Part shown: positions 18,484-27,802 of the stretch, piece by piece | Layout of the letters: every line of letters starts with the position of its first letter | Position numbering within the stretch: the first letter of the stretch is position 1 | Source of the DNA: Pelagirhabdus alkalitolerans | GTDB taxonomy: Bacteria; Bacillota; Bacilli; Bacillales; Amphibacillaceae | Length of the DNA: 64,000 bases | Direction: 5' to 3' | Assembly: GCF_900096905.1 (NCBI RefSeq) | Contig: NZ_FMYI01000002.1 | Coordinates: 186,001 to 250,000, forward strand | Notes under the pieces: model-generated | Database searches by the model: none | Told to the model about the DNA's origin: nothing | Seen by the model: only the letters and a program-made list of their open reading frames with translations | Translations under genes and position numbers: made by a program

Positions 18484-19365
18484 ATGAACTCAATGATTCA
18501 TCTAGCTATTATTGGTGGGGATGAACGCAATGCTGAATTGATCGATACATTAATAAATAAAGACTATTATCAATTATATTTGATCGGTTATGATGACTAT
18601 CAATCCGAATTTGACCGCGTTACCCATATGTCTTTAGATCAATTGGAAAATCAATATTTGGATTTTATTTTGTTGCCCATTAATGGAGTATCAAAAGATG
18701 GTGGCGTAAAAGCCGTTTATGCAAAAGAAACAATTTCCTTATCACCAGAATGGTTCGAAAAAACCGGAAAAAGTACGATTATTCTCACTGGTATCATGAC
18801 TGATTATTTAACAGAACAAGTCCAACGCAATAATATCAATTGTCTAGAAATTATGTCACGAAATGATGTAGCCATAAAAAATGCAGTGCCAACAGCTGAA
18901 GGAACTGTTCAATTAGCTTTGGAGACAATGGATCGTACTATTCATGGTGCAAAGACAATCGTACTTGGATTCGGTCGAGTAGGTTATACCGTCGCTCACA
19001 CATTCAATCAATTACACGCAGATGTACGTGTTGGTGTAAGAAAAACAGAAGACATAGCACGTGCAGAAACAATCAATCTAGAAGGATTTCACTTAAATCA
19101 ATTAGATGAGGCGATTCAAAATTGTGATTTGCTCATTAATACAATTCCAGCTTTAATCATCACACGCGACCATTTGAAAAAACTAAACAAAAACTGTTTA
19201 ATTATTGATCTCGCTTCAAAACCTGGTGGTGTTGATTTCAAAGCGGCAACTGAAGAAAATTTACGAGCGATTCATGCTTTGGGATTACCGGCAAAAGTTG
19301 CACCCAAAACAGCCGGTCAAATTTTAGCTTATACGATTGATCAAATGATTCGGGAATCTAATTAG
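18484..19365 (+). CDS. dpaA: Dipicolinate synthase subunit A
   Basis: Spore-specific enzyme of the mother cell that, with DpaB, converts dihydrodipicolinate to dipicolinic acid, the Ca-chelated core solute of endospores. 293 residues; a Rossmann NAD(P)-binding motif VLGFGRVGYTVA lies near residue 160 and SKPGGVDF near 245. It starts with ATG after AGGATGTGAG and is followed by dpaB after 19 bases. A possible sigma-K-like site (ACA, 15 bases, TATATAGTA; 18418–18443) lies upstream, but this match is weak. Confidence 0.95.
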   Translation: MNSMIHLAIIGGDERNAELIDTLINKDYYQLYLIGYDDYQSEFDRVTHMSLDQLENQYLDFILLPINGVSKDGGVKAVYAKETISLSPEWFEKTGKSTIILTGIMTDYLTEQVQRNNINCLEIMSRNDVAIKNAVPTAEGTVQLALETMDRTIHGAKTIVLGFGRVGYTVAHTFNQLHADVRVGVRKTEDIARAETINLEGFHLNQLDEAIQNCDLLINTIPALIITRDHLKKLNKNCLIIDLASKPGGVDFKAATEENLRAIHALGLPAKVAPKTAGQILAYTIDQMIRESN

Positions 19366-19384
19366 AAAGTAGGTTGGTTCTATC

Positions 19385-19966
19385 GTGTTACACGGTAAAA
19401 GAATAGGTTTTGGTTTAACCGGATCACATTGTACTTTTAAAAATATTTTTAATGTATTAAAAAAACTGGTGGAGTTAGAAGCTGATGTATATCCGATTCT
19501 GTCACACTCAGTACAGAATGTAAGCAGTCGTTTTGGTGAAGCGGAAGATCATTATAAGACGATTAAAGACATAACTGGAAAGACCCCAATCGTAACAATT
19601 GAAGATGCCGAACAATTTGGCCCAATTGTACCTTTAGACTGTATGGTCATAGCACCTATTACAGGGAATTCAATTGCGAAATTCGCATCAGCCATTACTG
19701 ATACACCTGTTCTTATGGCTGCTAAAGCAACGCTTAGAAATCAATCTCCAGTTATTTTGTCGATTTCAACAAATGATGCTTTAGGACTGAATGGGGTCAA
19801 TATTATGAAATTGATGGCAACAAAGGGAATTTATTTTGTTCCGTTTGGGCAGGATCAGCCATATAAAAAGCCAAATTCATTAATCGCTCATGTTGAAACT
19901 CTACCTGATACGGTTGAATATGCATTAACTCATCAACAGATACAACCTGTATTAAGATCGTTTTGA
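19385..19966 (+). CDS. dpaB: Dipicolinate synthase subunit B
   Basis: Second subunit of dipicolinate synthase, 193 residues (about 200 in B. subtilis). It has a flavoprotein-like fold of the Dfp/UbiX type: GFGLTGSHC at residues 8–16, VIAPITGNSIAKFA near 95, and a C-terminal PFGQD motif. GTG start. The presence of both dpa genes directly shows capacity for dipicolinate production and hence sporulation. It precedes asd, so dihydrodipicolinate supply and use are encoded together. Confidence 0.95.
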   Translation: MLHGKRIGFGLTGSHCTFKNIFNVLKKLVELEADVYPILSHSVQNVSSRFGEAEDHYKTIKDITGKTPIVTIEDAEQFGPIVPLDCMVIAPITGNSIAKFASAITDTPVLMAAKATLRNQSPVILSISTNDALGLNGVNIMKLMATKGIYFVPFGQDQPYKKPNSLIAHVETLPDTVEYALTHQQIQPVLRSF

Positions 19967-20076
19967 GTTATGGAGTGTACTTTTAGTAAATATCTGCAAT
20001 CTCATCCCCGTAATCCACGAGAATATGTTAAAATAGAAGTTACTAATTTAATAAGCTTGTGGAGAGGGGATTTTTT

Positions 20077-21120
20077 ATGTCAAATTCGAAAATGTATAAT
20101 GTTGCGGTAGTAGGCGCTACAGGAGCAGTCGGACAAAAAATATTAGAAACTTTAGAAAAAAAAGACTTTCCAATTGATCAATTAAAATTATTATCTTCAA
20201 GTCGTTCAGCTGGAACGAAAATGAAGTTTAAAGAGGCTATTTATACAGTTGAAGAAGCGACACCTGAAAGTTTTGAAAATGTTGATATTGCGCTTTTCTC
20301 AGCAGGAGGTTCTGTATCAAAAGCTTTAGCAAATGAAGCAGTTAAAAAAGGAGCTGTTGTTGTCGATAACACAAGTGCTTATCGAATGGATCCTGAAGTA
20401 CCACTTGTTGTGCCTGAAGTAAATGAAGAAGATATTAAAAAGCACAAAGGGATTATTGCCAATCCTAACTGTTCTACAATTCAAATGGTAGCGGCTTTAA
20501 AACCTATTCAAGACCAATTAGGTTTAGAACGTGTGATCGTCTCAACTTATCAAGCTGTTTCGGGTGCTGGTGCAGAAGCCGTTGAAGAATTGAAAGATCA
20601 ATCTCAGGCCTTCTTAGATGGTGAAGATTTAAATCCAGAATTAATGCCGGTTAAAGGTGAAGAGCATCATTATCCAATCGCCTTTAATGCATTACCACAA
20701 ATTGATGTTTTTCAAGAAAACGGTTATACATTTGAAGAGATGAAAATGATTAATGAAACGAAAAAAATCTTACATAAAGACGCTCTAAATGTAGCGGCAA
20801 CTTGTGTTCGATTACCGTTTTTCACATCTCATGCTGAGAGTGTCTATGTTGAGGTGAATGAACCGACATCAGTCAAAATATTACAAGGTTTACTAAATGA
20901 TGCAGATGGCGTCACGTTACAAGATGATCCTGATAATCAAGTGTATCCTACACCATTAGATGCAGCTGGAAAGCCAGATGTTTTTGTTGGACGTATTCGC
21001 CAAGATCTTGATGTTAAAAATGGTTATCATTTATGGATTGTGTCTGATAACTTGCTTAAAGGTGCAGCTTGGAATTCTGTTCAAATTGCAGAATCATTAA
21101 TAAAAAATGAGTGGCTATAA
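20077..21120 (+). CDS. asd: Aspartate-semialdehyde dehydrogenase
   Basis: NADPH-dependent reduction of aspartyl phosphate to aspartate semialdehyde, the branch point to lysine/DAP/dipicolinate and to threonine and methionine. 347 residues: N-terminal VVGATGAVGQKIL nucleotide-binding loop, catalytic Cys132 in NPNCSTIQ, and the conserved QAVSGAG segment. ATG 20077 is preceded by GGAGAGGGGA. An extended -10-like TGTTAAAAT lies at 20026–20034, so it may be transcribed separately from dpaAB in vegetative cells. Confidence 0.97.
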   Translation: MSNSKMYNVAVVGATGAVGQKILETLEKKDFPIDQLKLLSSSRSAGTKMKFKEAIYTVEEATPESFENVDIALFSAGGSVSKALANEAVKKGAVVVDNTSAYRMDPEVPLVVPEVNEEDIKKHKGIIANPNCSTIQMVAALKPIQDQLGLERVIVSTYQAVSGAGAEAVEELKDQSQAFLDGEDLNPELMPVKGEEHHYPIAFNALPQIDVFQENGYTFEEMKMINETKKILHKDALNVAATCVRLPFFTSHAESVYVEVNEPTSVKILQGLLNDADGVTLQDDPDNQVYPTPLDAAGKPDVFVGRIRQDLDVKNGYHLWIVSDNLLKGAAWNSVQIAESLIKNEWL

Positions 21121-21136
21121 GTTAGAGGTGTGAAAG

Positions 21137-22354
21137 ATGAACGTTATAGTTCAAAAATTTGGCGGAACATCAGTTGGCCAAAAAGAAAAAAGACAACATG
21201 CGATAGCACACATTAAAACAGCACTTAACGAAGGAAACAAAGTGGTATCAGTTGTTTCGGCGATGGGTAGAACGCCTGAGCCGTATGCAACTGACACTCT
21301 TTTGTCCCTCATCGATTATCCAAACGGCTTTCAAACCGATCGAGAGTATGATCTGTTATTAGGTTGTGGCGAGATCATATCAGCTGTTGTGTTTTCAAAT
21401 GAATTAAAGGCTAATGGAATTAATGCAACGGCTCTTACTGGAGCTCAAGCAGGATTTATAACTGATAGTCAATTCACGCAAGCGAAAATCAAATCGATGG
21501 ATGTTGAGCGTCTTAAAAACGAATTAAAAACTGTCGATGTAGTGGTGGTTGCTGGTTTTCAAGGGCAAGATGAAAATGGTGATACCACAACACTTGGTAG
21601 AGGCGGAAGCGATACATCTGCTGCAGCCCTAGGAGCGGCCTTAGGTGCAGAGTATATTGATATTTTTACAGATGTTGATGGTGTTAAAACAGCTGATCCT
21701 AGAGTGGTTGAAGATGCGAGAACGATAAAAGTTGTGACTTATAATGAGATTAGTAATTTGGCTTATCAAGGTGCAAAAGTTGTTCACCCTCGAGCGGTAG
21801 AACTTGCTATGCAAGCGAAAGTCCCCATCCGAGTAAGATCAACTGTAGAAGAGCATGTCGGAACGCTAGTGACTAGTAAAATAGAAGATTCACAAACTAA
21901 AGATGTGCCGGATCGACTGATTACAGGTATTGCCCATATAGCCGATCTGACTCAAGTAAGTGTCGAATCCTCAGATAAAGCGCCAATTAACCATAGTGAA
22001 ATTTTCACAGCGATGGCAGATCATGGTATATCTGTTGACTTTATAAACATAACACCTTCCGGTATACTTTATACAATTCCACAACATTTCCAAGAAAAAG
22101 TAAAACGAATTTTATTGGAGATGAACTATGCACCACATTTTTATCAAAAATGTGCTAAAATAGCTCTTGTAGGTGCAGGTATGACAGGAGTGCCAGGTGT
22201 GACGGCAACGATAGTTCAAAGTTTAGCCCAATCCGGGATTCCAATCCTGCAATCAGCAGACTCACATACAACAATATGGGTACTTGTAGAGGCAGATAAG
22301 TTAAAAACAGCTGTCAATACACTTCATAGAGCATTTGCTTTAAATGAGTTATAA
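21137..22354 (+). CDS. dapG: Aspartokinase I (diaminopimelate-sensitive type)
   Basis: Phosphorylates aspartate, the first step of the DAP/lysine pathway. 405 residues: kinase domain (VQKFGGTSVG near residue 5, GRGGSDTSAAALGAAL near 157) and two C-terminal ACT domains (about 265–400) for allosteric control. Length and position between asd and dapA match B. subtilis DapG, the DAP-inhibited isozyme; inhibitor specificity cannot be read from sequence alone. Confidence 0.93.
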   Translation: MNVIVQKFGGTSVGQKEKRQHAIAHIKTALNEGNKVVSVVSAMGRTPEPYATDTLLSLIDYPNGFQTDREYDLLLGCGEIISAVVFSNELKANGINATALTGAQAGFITDSQFTQAKIKSMDVERLKNELKTVDVVVVAGFQGQDENGDTTTLGRGGSDTSAAALGAALGAEYIDIFTDVDGVKTADPRVVEDARTIKVVTYNEISNLAYQGAKVVHPRAVELAMQAKVPIRVRSTVEEHVGTLVTSKIEDSQTKDVPDRLITGIAHIADLTQVSVESSDKAPINHSEIFTAMADHGISVDFINITPSGILYTIPQHFQEKVKRILLEMNYAPHFYQKCAKIALVGAGMTGVPGVTATIVQSLAQSGIPILQSADSHTTIWVLVEADKLKTAVNTLHRAFALNEL

Positions 22355-22373
22355 GAAAGGAGTTTTTTAGTAT

Positions 22374-23234
22374 ATGAATTTTGGCCAATTACTAACAGCT
22401 ATGGTGACCCCTTTCAATGAAAATAATGAAATAGACTTTGACAAAGTAACAGAGCTCATGAATCATTTAATGGATTCAGGAACGGATGGCATTGTCGTCG
22501 CAGGTACAACAGGGGAATCGCCAACTTTAACACATGATGAAAAGATTCAGTTATTTGAACATACTGTAAATATTGCAAATGGTCGTGTTCCTATTATTGC
22601 AGGTACAGGTTCAAATAACACAAAAGAAACCATTAAACTGACCAAAGAAGCACAAGCGATCGGTGTAGATGCTAGTTTGCTTGTTACGCCTTATTATAAT
22701 AAACCAAATCAGGCTGGCTTATATCAGCATTTCTTGGCAGTTGCTGAGGCCACTTCACTACCGATTATGATGTATAATATTCCAGGTCGAACAATGGTTC
22801 ATATGACTGTTGAAACGATCGTTGCATTATCAAAAATTGAAAACATTGTATCGATTAAAGAATCAAGTGGTAATCTCGATGCGATTAGTCAAGTCGTTGA
22901 TCAAACAGATGAAGACTTTACCGTTTATAGTGGTGATGATAGTTTAACCTTACCACTTAAATCAATTGGTGCAGATGGTGTTGTATCCGTTTCATCACAC
23001 ATTGTCGGAAATGAAATGAAAGAAATGCTTGATGCGTTTAATCAAGGGAATGTTAAACGCGCATCAGAAATTCACAGACAATTGTTGCCGATTATGAGAG
23101 GACTATTTATTGCACCATCGCCAGCTCCAGTTAAAGCGGCACTTCGCATGAAAGGTATTGATACAGGTACAGTTAGACTTCCACTTGTCAACGTGAATGA
23201 GGTAGAAGAGCAGTTAATTCGAGACCTTATATAA
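22374..23234 (+). CDS. dapA: 4-Hydroxy-tetrahydrodipicolinate synthase
   Basis: Condenses pyruvate with aspartate semialdehyde. 286 residues forming a TIM barrel. The Schiff-base lysine is Lys162 (SIKESSG), the catalytic tyrosine is Tyr134 (YNIPGRT), and GTTGESPTL near residue 45 binds the substrate carboxylate. Strong ribosome-binding site GAAAGGAG. It ends the asd-dapG-dapA operon with a hairpin terminator. Confidence 0.97.
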   Translation: MNFGQLLTAMVTPFNENNEIDFDKVTELMNHLMDSGTDGIVVAGTTGESPTLTHDEKIQLFEHTVNIANGRVPIIAGTGSNNTKETIKLTKEAQAIGVDASLLVTPYYNKPNQAGLYQHFLAVAEATSLPIMMYNIPGRTMVHMTVETIVALSKIENIVSIKESSGNLDAISQVVDQTDEDFTVYSGDDSLTLPLKSIGADGVVSVSSHIVGNEMKEMLDAFNQGNVKRASEIHRQLLPIMRGLFIAPSPAPVKAALRMKGIDTGTVRLPLVNVNEVEEQLIRDLI

Positions 23235-23241
23235 TTGATCG

Positions 23242-23279
23242 GAGTACAATATCTTTTCGTAAAGGTATTGTGCTCTTTT
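23242..23279 (+). terminator. Terminator after dapA
   Basis: GAGTACAATATCTTT pairs with AAAGGTATTGTGCTC (two non-Watson–Crick positions) around TCGT, followed by TTTTC. Confidence 0.88.
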
Positions 23280-23347
23280 CGTTACGACATATAATGAATA
23301 TATGGAATGTATTACATAATTTAGTTTTAGAATGAAGGAGATTTAAA

Positions 23348-25603
23348 ATGGCTAAGAAAAAGACAAAACGTAAGCAATCGAAAAATAAATTAAAAGGCCA
23401 ATTACAATTTGAATTGTACGGTATATTATTTATTCTTTTAGCCATTTTTGGAAGTGGTGCAGGATCGATTAGCGAGGGGATTATTCCTTTATGGCTTGAA
23501 AATATTTTTCGGTTCTTCTTTGGATATTGGTATATTGTAGCATCAATTACCTTATTCACTTTGGGGCTCTATTTAATGATAAAACGTCAATTACCAGATT
23601 TGTTTAATCGAAAATTGGTCGGACTTCTCATTTTCTTTTTAGGCATATTATTGTTGAGTCATATTGAACAGTATCGATTTTACTTAGCTGGAGACGCTTC
23701 TCCTTCTATTTTACGTCTTAGTTGGTCAAATTATTTTGACTACTTAGCAAATGATGTATCAAGTCGTGCCTTAGGTGGAGGATTAGTGGGGGGGAGTATG
23801 TATGCTTTCACTCATATACTTCTTTCCACGACAGGTGCTCTGTTTTTAGCAGTAGTTATGCTAATTATTGGTGTTATTTTTGTGACGAATCTATCGTTAG
23901 GTGAAATGATTGAAAAACGTTTTGACCAGTTTAATCAATTTTTAAAAAAGTCATATAATACAATTAAAAGCAAAAAAAACAAAAGTGTGCAGAAAGAAAG
24001 TCAAAAAGACAAAGTAAAATCATCAAATAAGGCAGAAGTTATTGACTCTGAACCGGTAATCGAGGAATTTACAGAAATCGCGTACCCAACTCCAGTTAAA
24101 GAAGAAAACCATACAAACGAAGCAAGCGAACAAGAAGAAGAGAGTAAAGAAATTGACGTTGCGCCATTAACCGAATTGGAAAACGTTGATTATAACCTCC
24201 CTTCACTAAGTTTGTTAAAGGAGCCAACAACAAAAAAACAACATCAGGCAAAAGACCACATACAATCCATTGTACGGAAATTAGAATCGACATTTAAAAG
24301 CTTTGGTGTACAAGCAAAAGTTACAAGGGTTCATGTTGGACCAGCGGTTACAAAGTATGAAGTCTATCCTGAAGCGGGGGTCAAGGTAAGTAAGATTGTC
24401 AATTTACATGATGATTTGGCATTAGCGTTAGCTGCAAAAGATATCCGTATTGAAGCACCTATTCCCGGTAAATCTGCTGTTGGTATAGAAGTACCAAACC
24501 AAGAAGTCGCAATGGTGACGATGAGAGAAGTTTTAGAGGCTAAACAAATGAAAAATGCATCAATTTTGTCTTTTGTACTTGGACGAGATATCTCAGGAGA
24601 AGCGATTGTCAGCGAATTAAATAAGATGCCTCATATGCTCGTTGCCGGTGCAACAGGAAGTGGTAAAAGTGTGTGCATTAATGGTATTATTTCAAGTATT
24701 TTGATGCGTGCAAAACCCCATGAAGTCAAAATGATGATGATTGATCCTAAAAAAGTCGAATTGAATGTTTACAATGGTATTCCACATCTTCTTGCGCCCG
24801 TTGTAACAGATCCTAAGAAAGCAGCGCAAGCTTTAAAGAAAGTCGTGTCTGAGATGGAAAGACGATATGAACTCTTTTCAGAAACGAATAATCGCAATAT
24901 AGAAGGTTACAATCAATTTATACAAAGGGAAAACGAATCCAAAAATGAAGATGAAAAACAGCCACAGCTCCCATACATTGTTGTATTAGTTGATGAATTA
25001 GCTGACTTAATGATGGTTGCATCAAATGAAGTAGAAGATGCGATTACTAGGTTAGCACAAATGGCAAGAGCAGCAGGTATTCATTTAATTATTGCAACAC
25101 AACGCCCATCTGTCGATGTGATTACAGGTGTGATTAAAGCGAACATTCCGTCTAGAATTGCATTTAGTGTCTCATCTCAAACGGACTCAAGAACGATATT
25201 GGATACTGGAGGAGCAGAGAAACTTCTAGGTAGAGGTGACATGCTATTTATGCCGGTTGGAGCGAATAAGCCAACACGTATACAAGGTGCATTTTTATCC
25301 GATGATGAAGTGGAAAGTGTTGTTGACTATTGCATTGATCAACAAAAAGCGACTTATCAAGAAGAGATGATACCAACTGAATCCGATCAATCAAATGACG
25401 AACCAGAGGATGAACTCTTTCATGATGCAGTTCAACTTATTGTAGAAATGGAAAGTGCATCAGTATCTATGTTACAAAGACGTTTTAGAATTGGTTACAC
25501 AAGAGCGGCACGCATCATTGATCAGATGGAGGATCGTGGTATTGTTGGTCCTTATGAAGGATCCAAACCGAGAAAGGTTTTAATTAGCGAATATTCAGAT
25601 TAA
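23348..25603 (+). CDS. spoIIIE: DNA translocase SpoIIIE/FtsK
   Basis: Septum-localised ATP-driven DNA pump that moves the chromosome into the forespore. 751 residues. Four or so membrane segments in the first 190 residues, a charged linker rich in E and K (about 205–300), then the motor domain: Walker A GATGSGKS at 434, Walker B IVVLVDELADL near 543, and ATQRPSVDVITG. The C-terminal 60 residues are the winged-helix gamma domain that reads oriented skew sequences. Genomic position matches B. subtilis spoIIIE, but rnjB, ylzJ and tepA, expected between dapA and this gene, are absent. Confidence 0.95.
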   Translation: MAKKKTKRKQSKNKLKGQLQFELYGILFILLAIFGSGAGSISEGIIPLWLENIFRFFFGYWYIVASITLFTLGLYLMIKRQLPDLFNRKLVGLLIFFLGILLLSHIEQYRFYLAGDASPSILRLSWSNYFDYLANDVSSRALGGGLVGGSMYAFTHILLSTTGALFLAVVMLIIGVIFVTNLSLGEMIEKRFDQFNQFLKKSYNTIKSKKNKSVQKESQKDKVKSSNKAEVIDSEPVIEEFTEIAYPTPVKEENHTNEASEQEEESKEIDVAPLTELENVDYNLPSLSLLKEPTTKKQHQAKDHIQSIVRKLESTFKSFGVQAKVTRVHVGPAVTKYEVYPEAGVKVSKIVNLHDDLALALAAKDIRIEAPIPGKSAVGIEVPNQEVAMVTMREVLEAKQMKNASILSFVLGRDISGEAIVSELNKMPHMLVAGATGSGKSVCINGIISSILMRAKPHEVKMMMIDPKKVELNVYNGIPHLLAPVVTDPKKAAQALKKVVSEMERRYELFSETNNRNIEGYNQFIQRENESKNEDEKQPQLPYIVVLVDELADLMMVASNEVEDAITRLAQMARAAGIHLIIATQRPSVDVITGVIKANIPSRIAFSVSSQTDSRTILDTGGAEKLLGRGDMLFMPVGANKPTRIQGAFLSDDEVESVVDYCIDQQKATYQEEMIPTESDQSNDEPEDELFHDAVQLIVEMESASVSMLQRRFRIGYTRAARIIDQMEDRGIVGPYEGSKPRKVLISEYSD

Positions 25604-25725
25604 TGACAATATTATTATTTAGGGAGAAAAATCAGATTTTGTCTTTTTTCTGTTTATTTTACTTAAGTTAAATGGTATATTGTAAGTGACCAATCGATTT
25701 GATTCAGCTAACTGGAGGATTTTAA

Positions 25726-26451
25726 ATGACGATTGAACCAAATGACTCATTCCAAGATGTGCTCTTTTCATTAAGAGATGATATTGATAAGGGGATTTAT
25801 CATCCTAACGAAAAATTACAACCGATTTATGAATTGTCTTTTCGTTATCAAACATCTCGAGAAACAATGAAAGCGGTCATCTCTCGATTAGTTGAAGAAA
25901 ATCGGATCCATCGTAAATCAGGCATGGGGGTTTTTGTGAATCCTCAACCAATTTATTCTTCAGGTATTGAGAAGCTAGGCAGTGTTTCTGACATGATCAG
26001 GAAGGCGGGGAAAGAACCAGGTACTCAGTATGTGTCAGCCGAAGTGATCGAGCCGACACAAGATGATTTGGTTCACTTCCACTCGTTGGACGTCCAAACA
26101 ATTGCCAGATTAGAACGAGTTCGAACGGCAGATGGTGAACCCGTTGTTTACTGTATTGATAAGGTAGATGAACGGACAATCCCAATTGGACAAATTCACA
26201 ATGAGCAGTCTATTTTTAAACTTATCGAGCATTATAAAGGTAAGCGCATACAATATGCGCACACCTTTATTGAACCGATAGGGTATCATGAGCAGATTTC
26301 TGATATTTTAAATTGTGGTCTTGAACAATCACTCTTACTTCTCAAGCAAATTCATTATACTGAAGATGATGAACCGATTTTGTATTCAGCTAATTATTTT
26401 AGAAGTGATGCGTTTCAGTTTCATGTTGTTAGAAGTCGAATGGATGAGTGA
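25726..26451 (+). CDS. ymfC: GntR family (HutC/UTRA) transcriptional regulator
   Basis: 241 residues: N-terminal winged helix (about 8–75, with YQTSRETMKAVISRLVEEN as recognition region) and a C-terminal UTRA ligand-binding domain (about 95–238). It corresponds in position to B. subtilis YmfC, downstream of spoIIIE. Here it is followed directly by the nucleoside uptake cluster nupN-OPQ, so it may regulate that cluster in response to a nucleoside or sugar; this is an inference from neighbourhood only. ATG follows CTGGAGG. Confidence 0.9.
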   Translation: MTIEPNDSFQDVLFSLRDDIDKGIYHPNEKLQPIYELSFRYQTSRETMKAVISRLVEENRIHRKSGMGVFVNPQPIYSSGIEKLGSVSDMIRKAGKEPGTQYVSAEVIEPTQDDLVHFHSLDVQTIARLERVRTADGEPVVYCIDKVDERTIPIGQIHNEQSIFKLIEHYKGKRIQYAHTFIEPIGYHEQISDILNCGLEQSLLLLKQIHYTEDDEPILYSANYFRSDAFQFHVVRSRMDE

Positions 26452-26519
26452 CCATTTAGTGAGATCGATCGATTCGAAATGAAGTTTGGTCAACAATAAT
26501 CTTTAATGGGGGTATTCAC

Positions 26520-27638
26520 ATGAAGAACAAATTAATGCTTATCTTCGCCGTATTGTTATCAGCTATCTTGGTACTTAGTGCTTGTGGCACTGAAGATGAA
26601 GAGCCAGCAGAAGAAACTGATGATGAAACAACAGAAGAAACGACAGATGAAACAGAAGAAGAAGCACCAGATTTCTCAGTTGCCATGGTAACTGACGAAG
26701 GCGGTGTTGATGACCGTTCATTTAACCAATCAGCTTGGGAAGGTATTCAAGCATTTGGCGAAGAACATGGTTTAGAACGTGGTGAAGGCTATGATTACGC
26801 TCAATCAGATGACGCGGCAGATTATATGCCTAACTTAAATGGTTTAATTCAACAAGAATATGACCTAATCTTCGGTATTGGTTTTGAGCTAATGGACTCA
26901 GTAGAACAAGTTGCAGAGAGCAATCCAGATACTAACTTTGCTCTTGTTGATGATGTTATCGAAGCTGATAATGTAGCAAGTGTTACATTTGCTGAAGAAC
27001 AAGGTTCATTCCTAGCAGGTGTTGCCGCTGCTCTTAAGACAGAATCAGATGAAGTCGGTTTTGTTGGTGGTATTACAAGCCCATTAATCAAACGTTTTGA
27101 AGTCGGATTTGTTGCAGGTGTGAAATCGGTTAATCCAGACATTGATGTTCGTGTTGAGTATGCTGAAACATTCAGTGATGAGCAAATGGGTCGTTCATTT
27201 GCAAACAGCATGTACAGTGACGGAATTGACGTTATTTATCACGCATCTGGTGCTGTAGGTAACGGTATCTTTACTGAAGCAAGAAATCGTATTGAAAACA
27301 ATCCAGATGACCCTGTTTGGGTAATTGGTGTTGACCGTGACCAGTATGATGAAGGTCAACAAGGTGATCACAACGTTGCTTTAACATCAATGGTTAAACG
27401 TGTTGATGTTGCTGTTCAGGAAGTATCAGAAATGGCTATGTCAGGAGAGTTCCCGGGTGGAGAACACCTTATTTTAGGACTAGAAGACGATGCAATTTCA
27501 ATCGCTGATACAAATGATGAAGCATATACGGATGAAATCCATGAAGAAGTATCAGACTGGGAAGAACAAATCCTAAATGGTGACATTGTTGTGCCAGAAA
27601 CAGATGAAGAATTAGAAGACTTTATTGATTCACTTTAA
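26520..27638 (+). CDS. nupN: BMP-family nucleoside-binding lipoprotein
   Basis: Substrate-binding lipoprotein of a nucleoside ABC importer. 372 residues. A lipoprotein signal peptide ends in LSAC with Cys22 as the lipidated residue. Residues 24–50 form a strongly acidic tether of E, D and T. The mature domain starts FSVAMVTDEGGVDDRSFNQ-like and follows the BMP/PnrA fold. Similar to NupN of B. subtilis, where the binding protein sits outside the membrane. A strong hairpin separates it from the ATPase and permease genes, which should favour excess of the binding protein. Confidence 0.93.
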   Translation: MKNKLMLIFAVLLSAILVLSACGTEDEEPAEETDDETTEETTDETEEEAPDFSVAMVTDEGGVDDRSFNQSAWEGIQAFGEEHGLERGEGYDYAQSDDAADYMPNLNGLIQQEYDLIFGIGFELMDSVEQVAESNPDTNFALVDDVIEADNVASVTFAEEQGSFLAGVAAALKTESDEVGFVGGITSPLIKRFEVGFVAGVKSVNPDIDVRVEYAETFSDEQMGRSFANSMYSDGIDVIYHASGAVGNGIFTEARNRIENNPDDPVWVIGVDRDQYDEGQQGDHNVALTSMVKRVDVAVQEVSEMAMSGEFPGGEHLILGLEDDAISIADTNDEAYTDEIHEEVSDWEEQILNGDIVVPETDEELEDFIDSL

Positions 27639-27646
27639 AAACACAA

Positions 27647-27683
27647 AAAGAAAAGGCTAGTGAGATCTAGCCTTTTCTTTACT
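27647..27683 (+). terminator. Terminator between nupN and nupO
   Basis: A perfect 14-bp stem (AAAGAAAAGGCTAG with CTAGCCTTTTCTTT) around TGAGAT. The stem ends in T-rich sequence. No separate strong promoter is evident before nupO, so it may be a partial terminator within one operon. Confidence 0.85.
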
Positions 27684-27802
27684 TAATCTGGTGAAGCAAA
27701 TAGTTAAAGTCGATTTTATTATAAAATCATCAAATGAAGAGACCCTACTCTCCCCTTTTCATTTGGCGATTTTCGAACCTTTTTAAACAAGGAGTGAACA
27801 GA

